Shown here: piece after piece, positions 1 through 8,450 of the stretch
Numbering within the stretch: the first letter of the stretch is position 1
Layout of the letters: each line of letters opens with the position of its first letter
From: JBHHXR01 sp046757205
Lineage (GTDB): Bacteria > Pseudomonadota > Alphaproteobacteria > Rhodobacterales > Rhodobacteraceae
Length of the DNA stretch: 34,336 bases
Direction of reading: 5' to 3'
NCBI GenBank assembly: GCA_046757205.1
Contig: JBHHXR010000005.1
Location: 1-34,336 of the forward strand
The notes under the pieces: model-generated
What the model saw: the letters and a program-made list of their open reading frames with translations, nothing else
Databases searched by the model: none
Told to the model about the DNA's origin: nothing
Position numbers and translations under genes: made by a program

Positions 1-27
1 AAACAAGAAGAGATTATGCAGGTCTGA
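1..27 (+). CDS. frr: Ribosome recycling factor, last 8 codons (partial)
   Basis: The first 27 bases read in frame 1 as KQEEIMQV followed by TGA. An ending of this form (EEIMQV) is what I recall for the C-terminus of alphaproteobacterial ribosome recycling factor, which with elongation factor G splits ribosomes after termination. frr normally sits directly upstream of uppS (pyrH-frr-uppS-cdsA), so both position and peptide agree. The rest of the gene lies outside the window. With only eight residues visible the call leans on synteny. Confidence 0.6.
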   Translation, partial: KQEEIMQV

Positions 28-74
28 AAAATCCGGCCGCGGGTATCGGGACCGGAAACGAGGCAGTTAAATAT

Positions 75-806
75 ATGTCGCAAGACGATTTCATGAGCGG
101 ATCGCACCGTCCGGGACATGTCGCGATCATTATGGACGGCAACGGACGCTGGGCCACCCGGCGCGGCCTGCCCAGGCTGGCCGGACACCGCCGCGGCGTC
201 GAGAGCGCGCGGGAAATAATCAGGTGCTGTCCCGAACTCGGCGTCGAGAGGCTGACCCTTTTCGCGTTTTCCACCGAGAACTGGAAGCGCTCGGACGCCG
301 AGATCACCGGGCTCATGCGGCTGTTCCGGCGCTACATCACCAAGGAAGCCTCGCGTCTGGTGCAGGAAGGCGTCAGGGTCCGGTTCATCGGCGGCCGCGA
401 CAGGCTGGACCCGAAACTTTGCCGCCTGATGGACGGGCTGGAACACCAGACGGGTGATAACTCCCGCCTGTTTCTGACGGTCGCCCTCAACTATGGCGGC
501 CGCGACGAGTTGGCGCGCGCCGCGCGCCGCCTGTCGCAAAAGGTCGCGAACGGGAAGCTTTCACCGGGTGACGTTAACGAAGAGGCGCTGGCGGATTGCC
601 TCGACACCGCCGGCATGCCGGATCCGGACCTGATTATCCGGACATCGGGCGAGGCGCGTATCTCGAATTTCCTGCTGTGGCAGGCGGCCTATGCCGAATA
701 CGCGTTCGAGCCGACCCTGTGGCCCGATTTCACGCCCGATATCTTCGCCAGGTGCCTTGACAATTTCGGCCAGCGGGAGCGCCGCTTCGGTGCCGTTGTT
801 GGGTGA
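75..806 (+). CDS. uppS: Isoprenyl transferase (undecaprenyl diphosphate synthase)
   Basis: This is a cis-prenyltransferase that condenses isopentenyl diphosphate onto farnesyl diphosphate to give the C55 lipid carrier for peptidoglycan and O-antigen synthesis. Family motifs are all present: HVAIIMDGNGRW with the catalytic Asp at residue 21, HRRG near residue 38, FSTENW near residue 65, and the C-terminal RTSGEARISNF/LLWQ block that binds the pyrophosphate. The length of 243 residues is normal. The ATG at 75 is used because it gives a short N-terminal extension before the conserved block; a second ATG at 93 is possible, and neither has a strong ribosome binding site. The stop overlaps the GTG start of cdsA, implying translational coupling. 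Confidence 0.97.
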   Translation: MSQDDFMSGSHRPGHVAIIMDGNGRWATRRGLPRLAGHRRGVESAREIIRCCPELGVERLTLFAFSTENWKRSDAEITGLMRLFRRYITKEASRLVQEGVRVRFIGGRDRLDPKLCRLMDGLEHQTGDNSRLFLTVALNYGGRDELARAARRLSQKVANGKLSPGDVNEEALADCLDTAGMPDPDLIIRTSGEARISNFLLWQAAYAEYAFEPTLWPDFTPDIFARCLDNFGQRERRFGAVVG

Positions 807-1615
807 GCGAAAGACCGTCAGACGGCAGATACAAGGATCTCTGGGTCAGAACCCTGTCCGGCGCCGCGCTGGCGCTGGTGGCGTTGGGCGCTTTCTGGTA
901 CGGCCCGCCGGTTTCGACGCTGCTGATCGCCATCGGCGTAGCTCTGATGGTCATGGAGTGCCAGAACATGGTTCTTGCGCCGATGAATCCCGACAGGTTC
1001 GCGCTCGCCGTCGCGGTGGGGCTGGGAGCGGGGCTGATATTCCTCCAGGACATCATGGGATTCCGCTTCTTTCTGCCCGCGCTGGCGGTTTCCGTCGCCA
1101 TGATCATCACCCTTGAGGCGCGACGGCGCGCCTGGGTTGCGGCAAGCTTCGCCTATGTGGTGGCGGCCATGGCCTCGCTCGTCGCGCTGCGGGCGACCTC
1201 GGCGCACGGCTTCGAATTGGTTCTCTGGCTCATTCTGGTGGTTGCGGCGGCGGACATTGGCGCCTATTTTTCTGGCAGGCGCTTCGGCGGGCCGAAACTG
1301 TGGCCTGCCGTCAGCCCGAAAAAGACGTGGTCCGGAACGGCGGGCGGCTGGGTATCGGCGCTGGGCGCCGGCGCCATCTTCGCCGCCGCCGCCGGCATAT
1401 CGATGCCGAAGGCGCTGGCCCTCAGTCTTGTCGCAGCAGTCGCGTCGCAGGCCGGAGATCTGATGGAATCGGCACTAAAGAGGCATTTCGGCGTGAAGGA
1501 TGCGGGAAATTTCCTGCCCGGCCACGGCGGCGTGCTCGACCGGCTCGACGGTCTGATGGCAGCGGCCATCCTGTGCGCGGCGATCGGCCTGCGTTACGAA
1601 TATTTTCTGGCCTAG
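803..1615 (+). CDS. cdsA: Phosphatidate cytidylyltransferase
   Basis: An integral membrane enzyme that converts phosphatidic acid and CTP to CDP-diacylglycerol, the precursor of all bacterial phospholipids. The 270-residue product is strongly hydrophobic with multiple membrane segments. It ends with the CDS family signature at residues 223-249 (S..KR....KD.G..LPGHGG..DR.D). It also has the SPKKTW motif that precedes the last helices. The start is a GTG inside the uppS stop (GTGA overlap of 4 bases). The next gene, dxr, begins one base after the TAG stop, so the three genes are one transcript. No unusual residues were noticed. Confidence 0.97.
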   Translation: MSERPSDGRYKDLWVRTLSGAALALVALGAFWYGPPVSTLLIAIGVALMVMECQNMVLAPMNPDRFALAVAVGLGAGLIFLQDIMGFRFFLPALAVSVAMIITLEARRRAWVAASFAYVVAAMASLVALRATSAHGFELVLWLILVVAAADIGAYFSGRRFGGPKLWPAVSPKKTWSGTAGGWVSALGAGAIFAAAAGISMPKALALSLVAAVASQAGDLMESALKRHFGVKDAGNFLPGHGGVLDRLDGLMAAAILCAAIGLRYEYFLA

Positions 1616-1616
1616 C

Positions 1617-2795
1617 ATGGTCCGCCGGATAAGCATTTTTGGATCGACCGGGTCCATCGGCCGCAACACCGTGTCGCTGGTCGCGGGCCGTAGCGACCTG
1701 CGCACGGTGGCCATATCCGGGGCATCGAACATCGGCCTCTTGGCCGCGCAGGCGCGGCGCCTGCGCGCCGAGATCGCCGTCACCGGGGACACCGCAAGAC
1801 TTGCGGATTTGCGCGACGCCCTGGCCGGGTCCGGGATCGAGGCGGCGGCCGGCCCCGAAGCTCTGCTGGAGGCCGCGTCGCGCCCGGTCGACTGGGCGAT
1901 GTCGGCCATCGTCGGCGCGGCCGGACTGCCGGTAAGCCTGGCGCTCGCAAGGCAGGGCGGCACGCTGGCGCTGGCAAACAAGGAAAGCCTCGTATGCGCG
2001 GGAATACTGCTCCGGGACGAATGCGCGAAAGCCGGAACCCGGCTGCTTCCCGTCGACAGCGAGCACAGCGCCATCTTCCAGGCCCTCAATGGCGAGCGGC
2101 GGGAGGAGGTCGAACGGATCATCCTCACCGCATCCGGCGGTCCGTTCCGGGACTGGACGCGCGCGCGCATGGCCACGGCCACGGTGGCCGAGGCGGTGGC
2201 CCACCCCAACTGGTCGATGGGGCAGCGGATTTCCATCGACAGCGCGACGCTCTTTAACAAGGCAATGGAACTTATTGAAACAAAGGAACTGTTTTCTTTC
2301 CCGGAGGACAGGATAGAGGTTGTCGTGCACCCGCAGTCGATCATCCATTCCATGGTCGGGTTTCACGACGGCTCGATCATTGCGCAGCTCGGACCGCCCG
2401 ACATGAAGGGCGCGATCGGCTATGCCCTGAACTTCCCGAAGCGGTTGAATCTACCTGTCGAACGTCTGGATTTCAAAGTGCTTTCCGAGTTTTCGTTTCA
2501 CGAGGTCGATGACGAAAGGTTCCCGGCCATCGGGATTGCGCGCGACGTAGCCGCGATCGGCGGCCTGGCCGGGGCGGCCTTCAACGCCGCCAAGGAAGCG
2601 GCACTGGACGCGTTCATTTCGCGGCAGATCGGATTTCTCCAGATGGCCGATCTCGTCGAGGAAGCGCTGACACGTTCGTCCGGCCGTCTGGCAAACGGCA
2701 GGGAAAGCTACGCATTGCCGGACGTGCTGGCGATTGACCGCGATGTCAGGCAGATCGGCGCTGGCATTGCCGCGGAAATGGCGATAGAGGCCTGA
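1617..2795 (+). CDS. dxr: 1-deoxy-D-xylulose 5-phosphate reductoisomerase
   Basis: This is the committed enzyme of the non-mevalonate (MEP) pathway. It rearranges and reduces DXP to 2-C-methyl-D-erythritol 4-phosphate with NADPH and a divalent metal. The N-terminal nucleotide-binding loop GSTGSIG lies at residues 9-15. It is followed by LANKESLV, the metal-site motif PVDSEHSAIFQ, the substrate loop ASGGPF, HPNWSMG, IDSATLFNKAMELIE and VHPQSIIHSMV, all in normal order. The length of 392 residues is typical. Placing this gene between cdsA and rseP puts isoprenoid precursor supply next to the prenyl transferase that consumes it. This gene order is widespread in Proteobacteria. Confidence 0.98.
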   Translation: MVRRISIFGSTGSIGRNTVSLVAGRSDLRTVAISGASNIGLLAAQARRLRAEIAVTGDTARLADLRDALAGSGIEAAAGPEALLEAASRPVDWAMSAIVGAAGLPVSLALARQGGTLALANKESLVCAGILLRDECAKAGTRLLPVDSEHSAIFQALNGERREEVERIILTASGGPFRDWTRARMATATVAEAVAHPNWSMGQRISIDSATLFNKAMELIETKELFSFPEDRIEVVVHPQSIIHSMVGFHDGSIIAQLGPPDMKGAIGYALNFPKRLNLPVERLDFKVLSEFSFHEVDDERFPAIGIARDVAAIGGLAGAAFNAAKEAALDAFISRQIGFLQMADLVEEALTRSSGRLANGRESYALPDVLAIDRDVRQIGAGIAAEMAIEA

Positions 2796-2799
2796 CGGC

Positions 2800-4137
2800 A
2801 TGGAATTCATTGCAAGCATACCGGTTCTTGGCGGCTTTCTGTCCGTCGCCCTGCCATTCGTGGTGGTCTTGGGCATCGTCGTTTTCATCCACGAATACGG
2901 GCACTATATCGTCGGCCGCTGGTGCGGCATCCACGCCGAGACCTTTTCGCTCGGCTTCGGCCCCGTCATCAGGTCGTGGCACGACAGTCGCGGCACCAAG
3001 TGGCAGCTCGCCGCGCTGCCGCTCGGCGGTTTCGTGAAATTCCTCGGCGATGCCGACGCTTCGAGCCGTACCGACCCCGAAGCCGTGGCGGCGATGGACG
3101 AGGCCGACCGGAAACGGAGTTTCGCCGGCGCCACGCTGGGCCGGCGCGCGCTGACGGTTCTTGCCGGCCCGGTTGCGAATTTCGTGCTCTCCATCGCGGT
3201 CTTCGCCGGTCTCGCCATGTGGCAAGGGGTCCCCACCGACAAACCGACCGTCGGAACGATCAAGAGCCTTCCTTTCGAAACCGGCGATCTGAGGCCGGGC
3301 GACGTAATCCTGCGGGTCGACGGAAAAGAGGTCGCCAGCTTTGCCGAGCTGTACGCCGCCGCCGCCACCATGCAGCCTCCCGGCCCGATGCGCCTGACCG
3401 TCGAACGTGACGGCCGGCGCATGGACGTGACGGCGCCTTACCTCCTTCCGCCATTCGTGGAGGGCGTCGAGCCGCTGTCACCGGCGTCGGAGGCCGGGAT
3501 CGTGCCCGGCGACTACATTCTTCGGGCCGGAGGGCGGGAACTGGTCAGTTTCAATGATTTGCGGGACGTTGTGGTGGAATCCGGCGGCGAACGGATAACC
3601 CTGCACATCTGGCGCGGAGGCGAGGAATTCGACATTCCGATCGCGCCGAAGCTGCGCGAGATCGAAGACGGCAAGGGCGGGTTCGAAAAGCGCGTCATGA
3701 TCGGCGTTTCCGGCGCCTTCGCGTTCGACCCCGCGACCACCACGCCGGCGCCATGGACCGCCGTCTATCTCGGCACGTTGCGGGTGGTTCAGGTCATCAC
3801 CTTGTCCCTCAACGGTCTGGCGCACATGATCGCCGGCGATCTGAGCCCCTCGAACCTTCAGGGGCCGCTCGGCATCGCCAAGATATCCGGCGCCACGGCA
3901 AGCCAGGGGTTCGGCACCTTCCTGTCGCTGATCGCGGTGATCTCGACGGCCATCGGCATGTTGAACCTGTTTCCGATCCCGGTGCTCGACGGCGGCCACC
4001 TGGTGATCTTCGGCTTCGAGGCGGTGCGTGGCAAACCACCGAGCGAGATGGCCATGCGGATCGCGATGACGGTCGGAATTGCGCTTGTGCTAATGCTTAT
4101 GGTGTTTGCGACTTATAACGATATAATGCGGTTGTGA
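2800..4137 (+). CDS. rseP: RIP zinc metalloprotease RseP (site-2 protease)
   Basis: An inner-membrane intramembrane protease. In relatives it cleaves anti-sigma factors and leftover signal peptides. The zinc motif HEYGH is at residues 31-35 in the first membrane helix, and the second active-site motif NLFPIPVLDGGH is at 389-400. Two PDZ domains occupy roughly residues 130-200 and 212-285, both with recognisable carboxylate-binding and ED-type segments. The C-terminus has the expected hydrophobic helices. The length of 445 residues is normal. It starts four bases after dxr and is followed 63 bases later by bamA, the usual pairing of envelope stress protease and outer-membrane assembly factor. 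Confidence 0.96.
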   Translation: MEFIASIPVLGGFLSVALPFVVVLGIVVFIHEYGHYIVGRWCGIHAETFSLGFGPVIRSWHDSRGTKWQLAALPLGGFVKFLGDADASSRTDPEAVAAMDEADRKRSFAGATLGRRALTVLAGPVANFVLSIAVFAGLAMWQGVPTDKPTVGTIKSLPFETGDLRPGDVILRVDGKEVASFAELYAAAATMQPPGPMRLTVERDGRRMDVTAPYLLPPFVEGVEPLSPASEAGIVPGDYILRAGGRELVSFNDLRDVVVESGGERITLHIWRGGEEFDIPIAPKLREIEDGKGGFEKRVMIGVSGAFAFDPATTTPAPWTAVYLGTLRVVQVITLSLNGLAHMIAGDLSPSNLQGPLGIAKISGATASQGFGTFLSLIAVISTAIGMLNLFPIPVLDGGHLVIFGFEAVRGKPPSEMAMRIAMTVGIALVLMLMVFATYNDIMRL

Positions 4138-4200
4138 CTCGCGTATACTACCAAATAGCCGGCTGATTCAGGCCGCAGTGCAACCGGGACAGACCAGACC

Positions 4201-6561
4201 ATGACAGGCGGATCGGGACATTTCCTTGGCATCAAATCTCACTTTGTCGCGTTTTTCTTGGCGGCTTCCACACTGATTTCCCCGACGGCTGCGACGCTGA
4301 TCCTGACATCGCAACAGGCGCAGGCGCAGGCAAGCTTTTCGCGGATAGACGTCGTCGGCAACCAGCGCATCGAGGCGGATTCGATCCGCTCCTTCGCCGG
4401 GATCGCGGCGGGCCAGCCGCTGACGCCGGAGGAACTGAACGCAGCGGTCCGCAGGCTGTTCGCCACCGGGCTGTTCGAAACGGCGGAAATCCGCCGCTCC
4501 GGCGACGCGCTGGTCATCGAGGTGAAGGAAAACCCGACGATCAATCGCATCAATTTCGAGGGCAACCGGGCGATCGACGACGAAACCCTTCTGTCCGCCA
4601 TCCAGCTTCGGCCGCGCCGCGCCTATAACCGGTCCGCCGCCGAGGCCGACGCGCAGGCGGTAATCGACGCCTATGCCGCGTCCGGGCGCTACAACGCCGA
4701 GGTGACCCCGGTGATCATCAAGCTGCCCGACAACCGCGTCGATCTGGCGTTCGAGATTTTCGAGGGCCGGGCGACCGAAGTGCAGCGGATCAGCTTCGTG
4801 GGAAACAGGAAGTTCTCGAATTTCCGGCTCCGGCGGGTGATCGAGACCGGCGAAGCCGGGCTGTTCAGCTTCCTTTTCACCAACGACACCTACGATCCCG
4901 ACCGGGTGGAATTCGACAAGCAGTTGCTGCGCGAATATTACCTGCAACGCGGGTACATCGACTTCCAGGTCCGCTCCGCCACGGCGGAGCTGGCGCGCGA
5001 ACGCAGCGGTTTTTTCGTCACCTTTTCCATTTTCGAAGGCGAGCAGTACCGCTACGGCAAAATCGAGGTGGAAGTGCAGGCGGAACAACTTGACGACGCC
5101 GAGTTCAAGAAGATAGCCGCCAGGCTGCGGCCCGGCGATGTCTACAACGTCAAGCACGTTGAAAAAGTCATCAAGGCGCTTTCGTTCGAGGCCGGCCGCC
5201 AGGGCTTCGCGTTCATCGACGTGCGTCCGCTGATCAAGAAGAACCAGGGCGCCCGGACCGCGGACATCATTTTCCAGTTCGTCGAGGCGCGGCGAATTTT
5301 CGTCGAACGCATTGACATCAGGGGAAATACCCAGACGCTCGACCGGGTCATCCGCCGGCAGTTCGAGCTGGTCGAGGGCGATCCCTTCAACGCGCAGAAA
5401 CTGGCCGACGCGGAAGACAAGATACGCGCGCTCGGCTTTTTTGCCGATGTCTCGATCCGCGTCGAGGAAGGCTCGAAGCCGAACCTCGCGGTCATCGACG
5501 TCGAGGTGGAGGACGCCCCGACCGGATCGCTCGGATTTGGCATCGGCTATTCGACGACAGAGGGCACCAGCGCGACGATCACCTTGTCGGAACGCAATTT
5601 TCTGGGCCGCGGCCAGTTCATCTCGTTGAGCTATGAGACCTCTTCGGATTTCGACACCTACACGCTGTCCTTTACCGAACCGGCACTGTTCGACCAGGAT
5701 CTGGCCGCCGGATTCGACATTTACCGGCGCAACATCGACCAGACGGAATCGTCCTTTTCGATGGAACAACTCGGCTTTCAGCCACGGCTCGAGTTTCCGA
5801 TCAGCGAAAACGGGCGGCTCAGCCCGCGCTACCGGATATCGAGCGACGAGGTGACGAACGTCGACGTGGACGCGTCGCCGCTGATAAAGGCCGACAAGGG
5901 GGCCGTGACCACCTCCTCGCTCGGGTTCCGCTACGCCTATGACCGCCGGAATTCCCGCGTCGATCCGACATCGGGATATATCCTCGTCTTCGATCAGGAT
6001 GTGGCCGGTCTGGGCGGCGACGCGCAGTATTCAAAGACCGTCGCCAGGGCGCGTGCCTATACGAGCTTTTTCGATGAAGACGTGGTCCTGCGTGGCGAGG
6101 TCGAAGGGGGTTATCTGGCCGCGTTCAACGGTCCGTCGCGGGTGACCGACCGTTTCTTCCTCGGCGGCAACAATTTCCTCGGCTTCCAGCCGGCCGGCAT
6201 CGGGCCGCGCGACAAGTGCACGGCCTGCGGCGGCGGGGGCGGTAACGTCAACGATGCGCTGGGCGGAAACATCTACGCGGTGGTACGGGTTCAGGCGAGC
6301 TTCCCGATCGGGCTGCCCGAGAGCCTCGGCGTTCACGGCGGTGTCTTTGCAAATGTCGGGTCGCTGTGGTCGCTCGACAAGACCGCGGGCGGCGCCTCCG
6401 GCGTGATCGACGACAGCGCGAAGTTGAGGGCCGCCGCGGGCTTCAGCATTTTCTGGACGACACCCATCGGTCCGTTGCGGTTGAATTTCTCGCGTCCGAT
6501 TGAGAAAGTACCGGGCGATGCTGTGGAAAATTTCCGGATATCCATCGATACGCGTTTCTGA
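4201..6561 (+). CDS. bamA: Outer membrane protein assembly factor BamA
   Basis: This is the essential Omp85-family insertase that folds beta-barrel proteins into the outer membrane. A long signal peptide with a hydrophobic core ends at an AQAQA-type cleavage site near residue 43. It is followed by five POTRA repeats (about residues 46-425) and a C-terminal beta barrel ending in the aromatic ISIDTRF. The length of 786 residues fits the family. The loop-6 motif, normally (V/F)RG(F/Y), reads FLGF at residues 659-662, so the near-universal arginine is leucine. Just after GIGPRD there is a Cys-x2-Cys pair (673, 676) followed by a run of glycines that I do not recall from relatives. Everything else, including the C-terminal Phe signal, looks intact. 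Confidence 0.96.
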   Translation: MTGGSGHFLGIKSHFVAFFLAASTLISPTAATLILTSQQAQAQASFSRIDVVGNQRIEADSIRSFAGIAAGQPLTPEELNAAVRRLFATGLFETAEIRRSGDALVIEVKENPTINRINFEGNRAIDDETLLSAIQLRPRRAYNRSAAEADAQAVIDAYAASGRYNAEVTPVIIKLPDNRVDLAFEIFEGRATEVQRISFVGNRKFSNFRLRRVIETGEAGLFSFLFTNDTYDPDRVEFDKQLLREYYLQRGYIDFQVRSATAELARERSGFFVTFSIFEGEQYRYGKIEVEVQAEQLDDAEFKKIAARLRPGDVYNVKHVEKVIKALSFEAGRQGFAFIDVRPLIKKNQGARTADIIFQFVEARRIFVERIDIRGNTQTLDRVIRRQFELVEGDPFNAQKLADAEDKIRALGFFADVSIRVEEGSKPNLAVIDVEVEDAPTGSLGFGIGYSTTEGTSATITLSERNFLGRGQFISLSYETSSDFDTYTLSFTEPALFDQDLAAGFDIYRRNIDQTESSFSMEQLGFQPRLEFPISENGRLSPRYRISSDEVTNVDVDASPLIKADKGAVTTSSLGFRYAYDRRNSRVDPTSGYILVFDQDVAGLGGDAQYSKTVARARAYTSFFDEDVVLRGEVEGGYLAAFNGPSRVTDRFFLGGNNFLGFQPAGIGPRDKCTACGGGGGNVNDALGGNIYAVVRVQASFPIGLPESLGVHGGVFANVGSLWSLDKTAGGASGVIDDSAKLRAAAGFSIFWTTPIGPLRLNFSRPIEKVPGDAVENFRISIDTRF

Positions 6562-6565
6562 GCCT

Positions 6566-7108
6566 GTGCGCGGTCTGTTTCTTCTGGCGCTGGCGGTCAT
6601 GTTGGCGAACGCTGCCGGTGCGCAATCGCTGAACGCGCCGTTGAGCCCGGTTCTCGTGATTACCCAGGAACGGTTGTTCACCGATTCGATCGTCGGCAAG
6701 GAGATCGTGGCGCGGGAAATGAAAAAGCGCGAGGCGCTGCTCTCGGAAAGCCGCGAAATCGACAAGGCGTTCGAGGCGGAGGAAAGAGACCTGACGGAAC
6801 GCCGTTCGAAGCTGTCCAAGGAAGAGTTCCGCGCCCTGGCCGATGCCTTCGACGCGCGCGTCGTGGCGGCGCGGAAGCGGCAGGAGCAAAAGAGCCAGGA
6901 CATACTGAAGGAAATGGAAGAGGTACGCCGCGCATTCTTTGTGAAGGCGGCGCCGATCCTTCAGAAAATCATGGTGGATTACAACGCGGTGATCCTGCTC
7001 GACCAGCGCTCCGTCTTGTTATCCGACAACAGGATCAATATCACCGACGAGGCGATCGCCCGACTGAATCAGGCATTTGGGTCGATTTCCGATATCATCG
7101 GCGAGTAG
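6566..7108 (+). CDS. skp: OmpH/Skp-family periplasmic chaperone
   Basis: A small periplasmic holdase that escorts unfolded outer-membrane proteins to the BAM complex. From the GTG at 6566 the product is 180 residues. It starts MRGLFLLALAVMLANAAGA, a clear signal peptide ending in an A-x-A-like site. A long charged alpha-helical segment follows (about residues 50-125, rich in Lys, Glu and Arg), which forms the coiled-coil tentacles of Skp, and then the C-terminal strand with ILLDQRSVLL. An in-frame ATG at 6500 inside bamA would put 22 polar residues before the signal peptide, so I prefer the GTG four bases after the bamA stop. The upstream ribosome binding site is weak, suggesting coupling to bamA translation. 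Confidence 0.9.
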   Translation: MRGLFLLALAVMLANAAGAQSLNAPLSPVLVITQERLFTDSIVGKEIVAREMKKREALLSESREIDKAFEAEERDLTERRSKLSKEEFRALADAFDARVVAARKRQEQKSQDILKEMEEVRRAFFVKAAPILQKIMVDYNAVILLDQRSVLLSDNRINITDEAIARLNQAFGSISDIIGE

Positions 7109-7158
7109 AGGAAAACAGGCGGGTCCGGTGGCCTTGCCGAACAAGGACTGGAACTGCC

Positions 7159-7644
7159 ATGCCAAAGACAGATGCCTCCCCGGACACGCTCGATATCAAC
7201 CAGATCAAGAAACTGATTCCACACCGTTATCCGTTTCTTCTCATCGACCGGATCAGGGATGTCCGGCTCGGGGAGTCGGCCGTGGGGATTAAGAACGTGA
7301 CGGCGAACGAGCCGCAGTTTCAGGGCCATTTCCCGGCCAGGCCGATCATGCCGGGGGTCATGATCGTCGAGGCGATGGCCCAGACGGCGGCCGTTCTGGT
7401 CATCAAGACGCTGGGCATGGCGGGCGAGGATCTGCTGGTCTATTTCATGACGCTCGACAAGACCAAGTTCCGCAAGGTCGTGGAACCGGGCGATCAGCTT
7501 GAACTTCATGTCAGGGCGCTGCGGCGGCGCGGCAAGGTGTGGAGGTTCTGGGGCGAGGGCAGGGTGAACGGCCAGGTCGTCGCCGAAGCGGAATATTCGG
7601 CCATGATCGTTGAGACGGTCAGCGAAGGGCAGGGGCGCGAATAA
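7159..7644 (+). CDS. fabZ: 3-hydroxyacyl-[acyl-carrier-protein] dehydratase FabZ
   Basis: A hot-dog-fold dehydratase that removes water from (3R)-hydroxyacyl-ACP in fatty acid elongation. It competes with LpxA for hydroxyacyl-ACP, which is why it travels with the lpx genes. Diagnostic motifs are PHRYPFLLIDR at residues 21-31, the catalytic His57 in FQGHFP, and Glu71 in PGVMIVEAMAQ. The length of 161 residues is slightly above the usual 145-155, the extra residues being at the N-terminus. It begins 50 bases after skp with only a weak purine tract upstream. Its TAA stop shares one base with the lpxA start (ATAATG). Confidence 0.97.
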   Translation: MPKTDASPDTLDINQIKKLIPHRYPFLLIDRIRDVRLGESAVGIKNVTANEPQFQGHFPARPIMPGVMIVEAMAQTAAVLVIKTLGMAGEDLLVYFMTLDKTKFRKVVEPGDQLELHVRALRRRGKVWRFWGEGRVNGQVVAEAEYSAMIVETVSEGQGRE

Positions 7645-8444
7645 TGGCTATCGATCCGTCCGCCTCGGTGCACCCCACCGCGATCGTCGGGGTGGGGGCC
7701 GACATCGGCAGGAACTGCCGCATCGGCCCCTATTGCGTTATCGGCTCGGAAACCGCGCTCGGCGAGGACGTGGAACTGAAAAGCCACGTTGTCGTCACGG
7801 GCCGGACATCGGTGGGCAAAGCGACCCGTATCTGGCCCTTCGCGTCGATCGGCCATCAGCCGCAGGACTTGAAATACAAGGGCGAACGGACGCGACTGGA
7901 AATCGGCGAGCGGAACATGATCCGCGAGCACGTGACCATGAACCCGGGCACCGAAGGTGGCGGCGGCGTCACCCGGATCGGCAGCGACAGCCTGTACATG
8001 ATGGGCGCGCATATCGGCCACGACTGCACGATGGGCGACCGCCTTGTCGTCGCCAACCACACCTCGGTCAGCGGTCACGCGACGGTCGAGGACGACGTCA
8101 TTCTCGGCGGCCAGGTCGGAGTGCACCAATTCTGCCGCATCGGCCGCGGCGCAATGATCGGCGGCAAGACGGGCGTCATCGCCGACGTGATACCTTTCGG
8201 TATGGTGACCGGAAACCGCGGCCATCTGTCGGGCATCAACGTCCTGGGGCTGAAGCGGCGAGGAGTGCCGAAATCCGAGATCGCGGCGATACGCGGCGCC
8301 TATTCGGACATTTTCGAGAGCGAAGGAACGCTTCAGGAAAAGATCGAGGCGGCGGCCGGGAAATATGCCGACAGCGCCCTGGTGAAAGAGGTGGTCGCCT
8401 TCATACTCAACAAGTCGTCACGATCGCTCACCGTACCGGAATGA
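7644..8444 (+). CDS. lpxA: UDP-N-acetylglucosamine acyltransferase LpxA
   Basis: Cytoplasmic enzyme for the first step of lipid A synthesis: it moves a 3-hydroxyacyl chain from ACP to the 3-OH of UDP-GlcNAc. The N-terminal two thirds is a left-handed beta helix of hexapeptide repeats. The catalytic His is 126 in the motif GHDC, next to GAHI. The substrate-binding segment HQPQDLKYKGE is at residues 71-81, and the helical C-terminal domain follows the repeats. The length of 266 residues is typical. It overlaps fabZ by one base and is followed six bases after its stop by lpxI. Confidence 0.97.
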   Translation: MAIDPSASVHPTAIVGVGADIGRNCRIGPYCVIGSETALGEDVELKSHVVVTGRTSVGKATRIWPFASIGHQPQDLKYKGERTRLEIGERNMIREHVTMNPGTEGGGGVTRIGSDSLYMMGAHIGHDCTMGDRLVVANHTSVSGHATVEDDVILGGQVGVHQFCRIGRGAMIGGKTGVIADVIPFGMVTGNRGHLSGINVLGLKRRGVPKSEIAAIRGAYSDIFESEGTLQEKIEAAAGKYADSALVKEVVAFILNKSSRSLTVPE

Positions 8445-8450
8445 TTTCTC

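Noticed and set aside
4168..5769. 533-codon open frame on the - strand opposite bamA
   Set aside because: It is an antisense shadow of bamA caused by high third-position GC. It has no family motif, and the + strand frame is clearly BamA.
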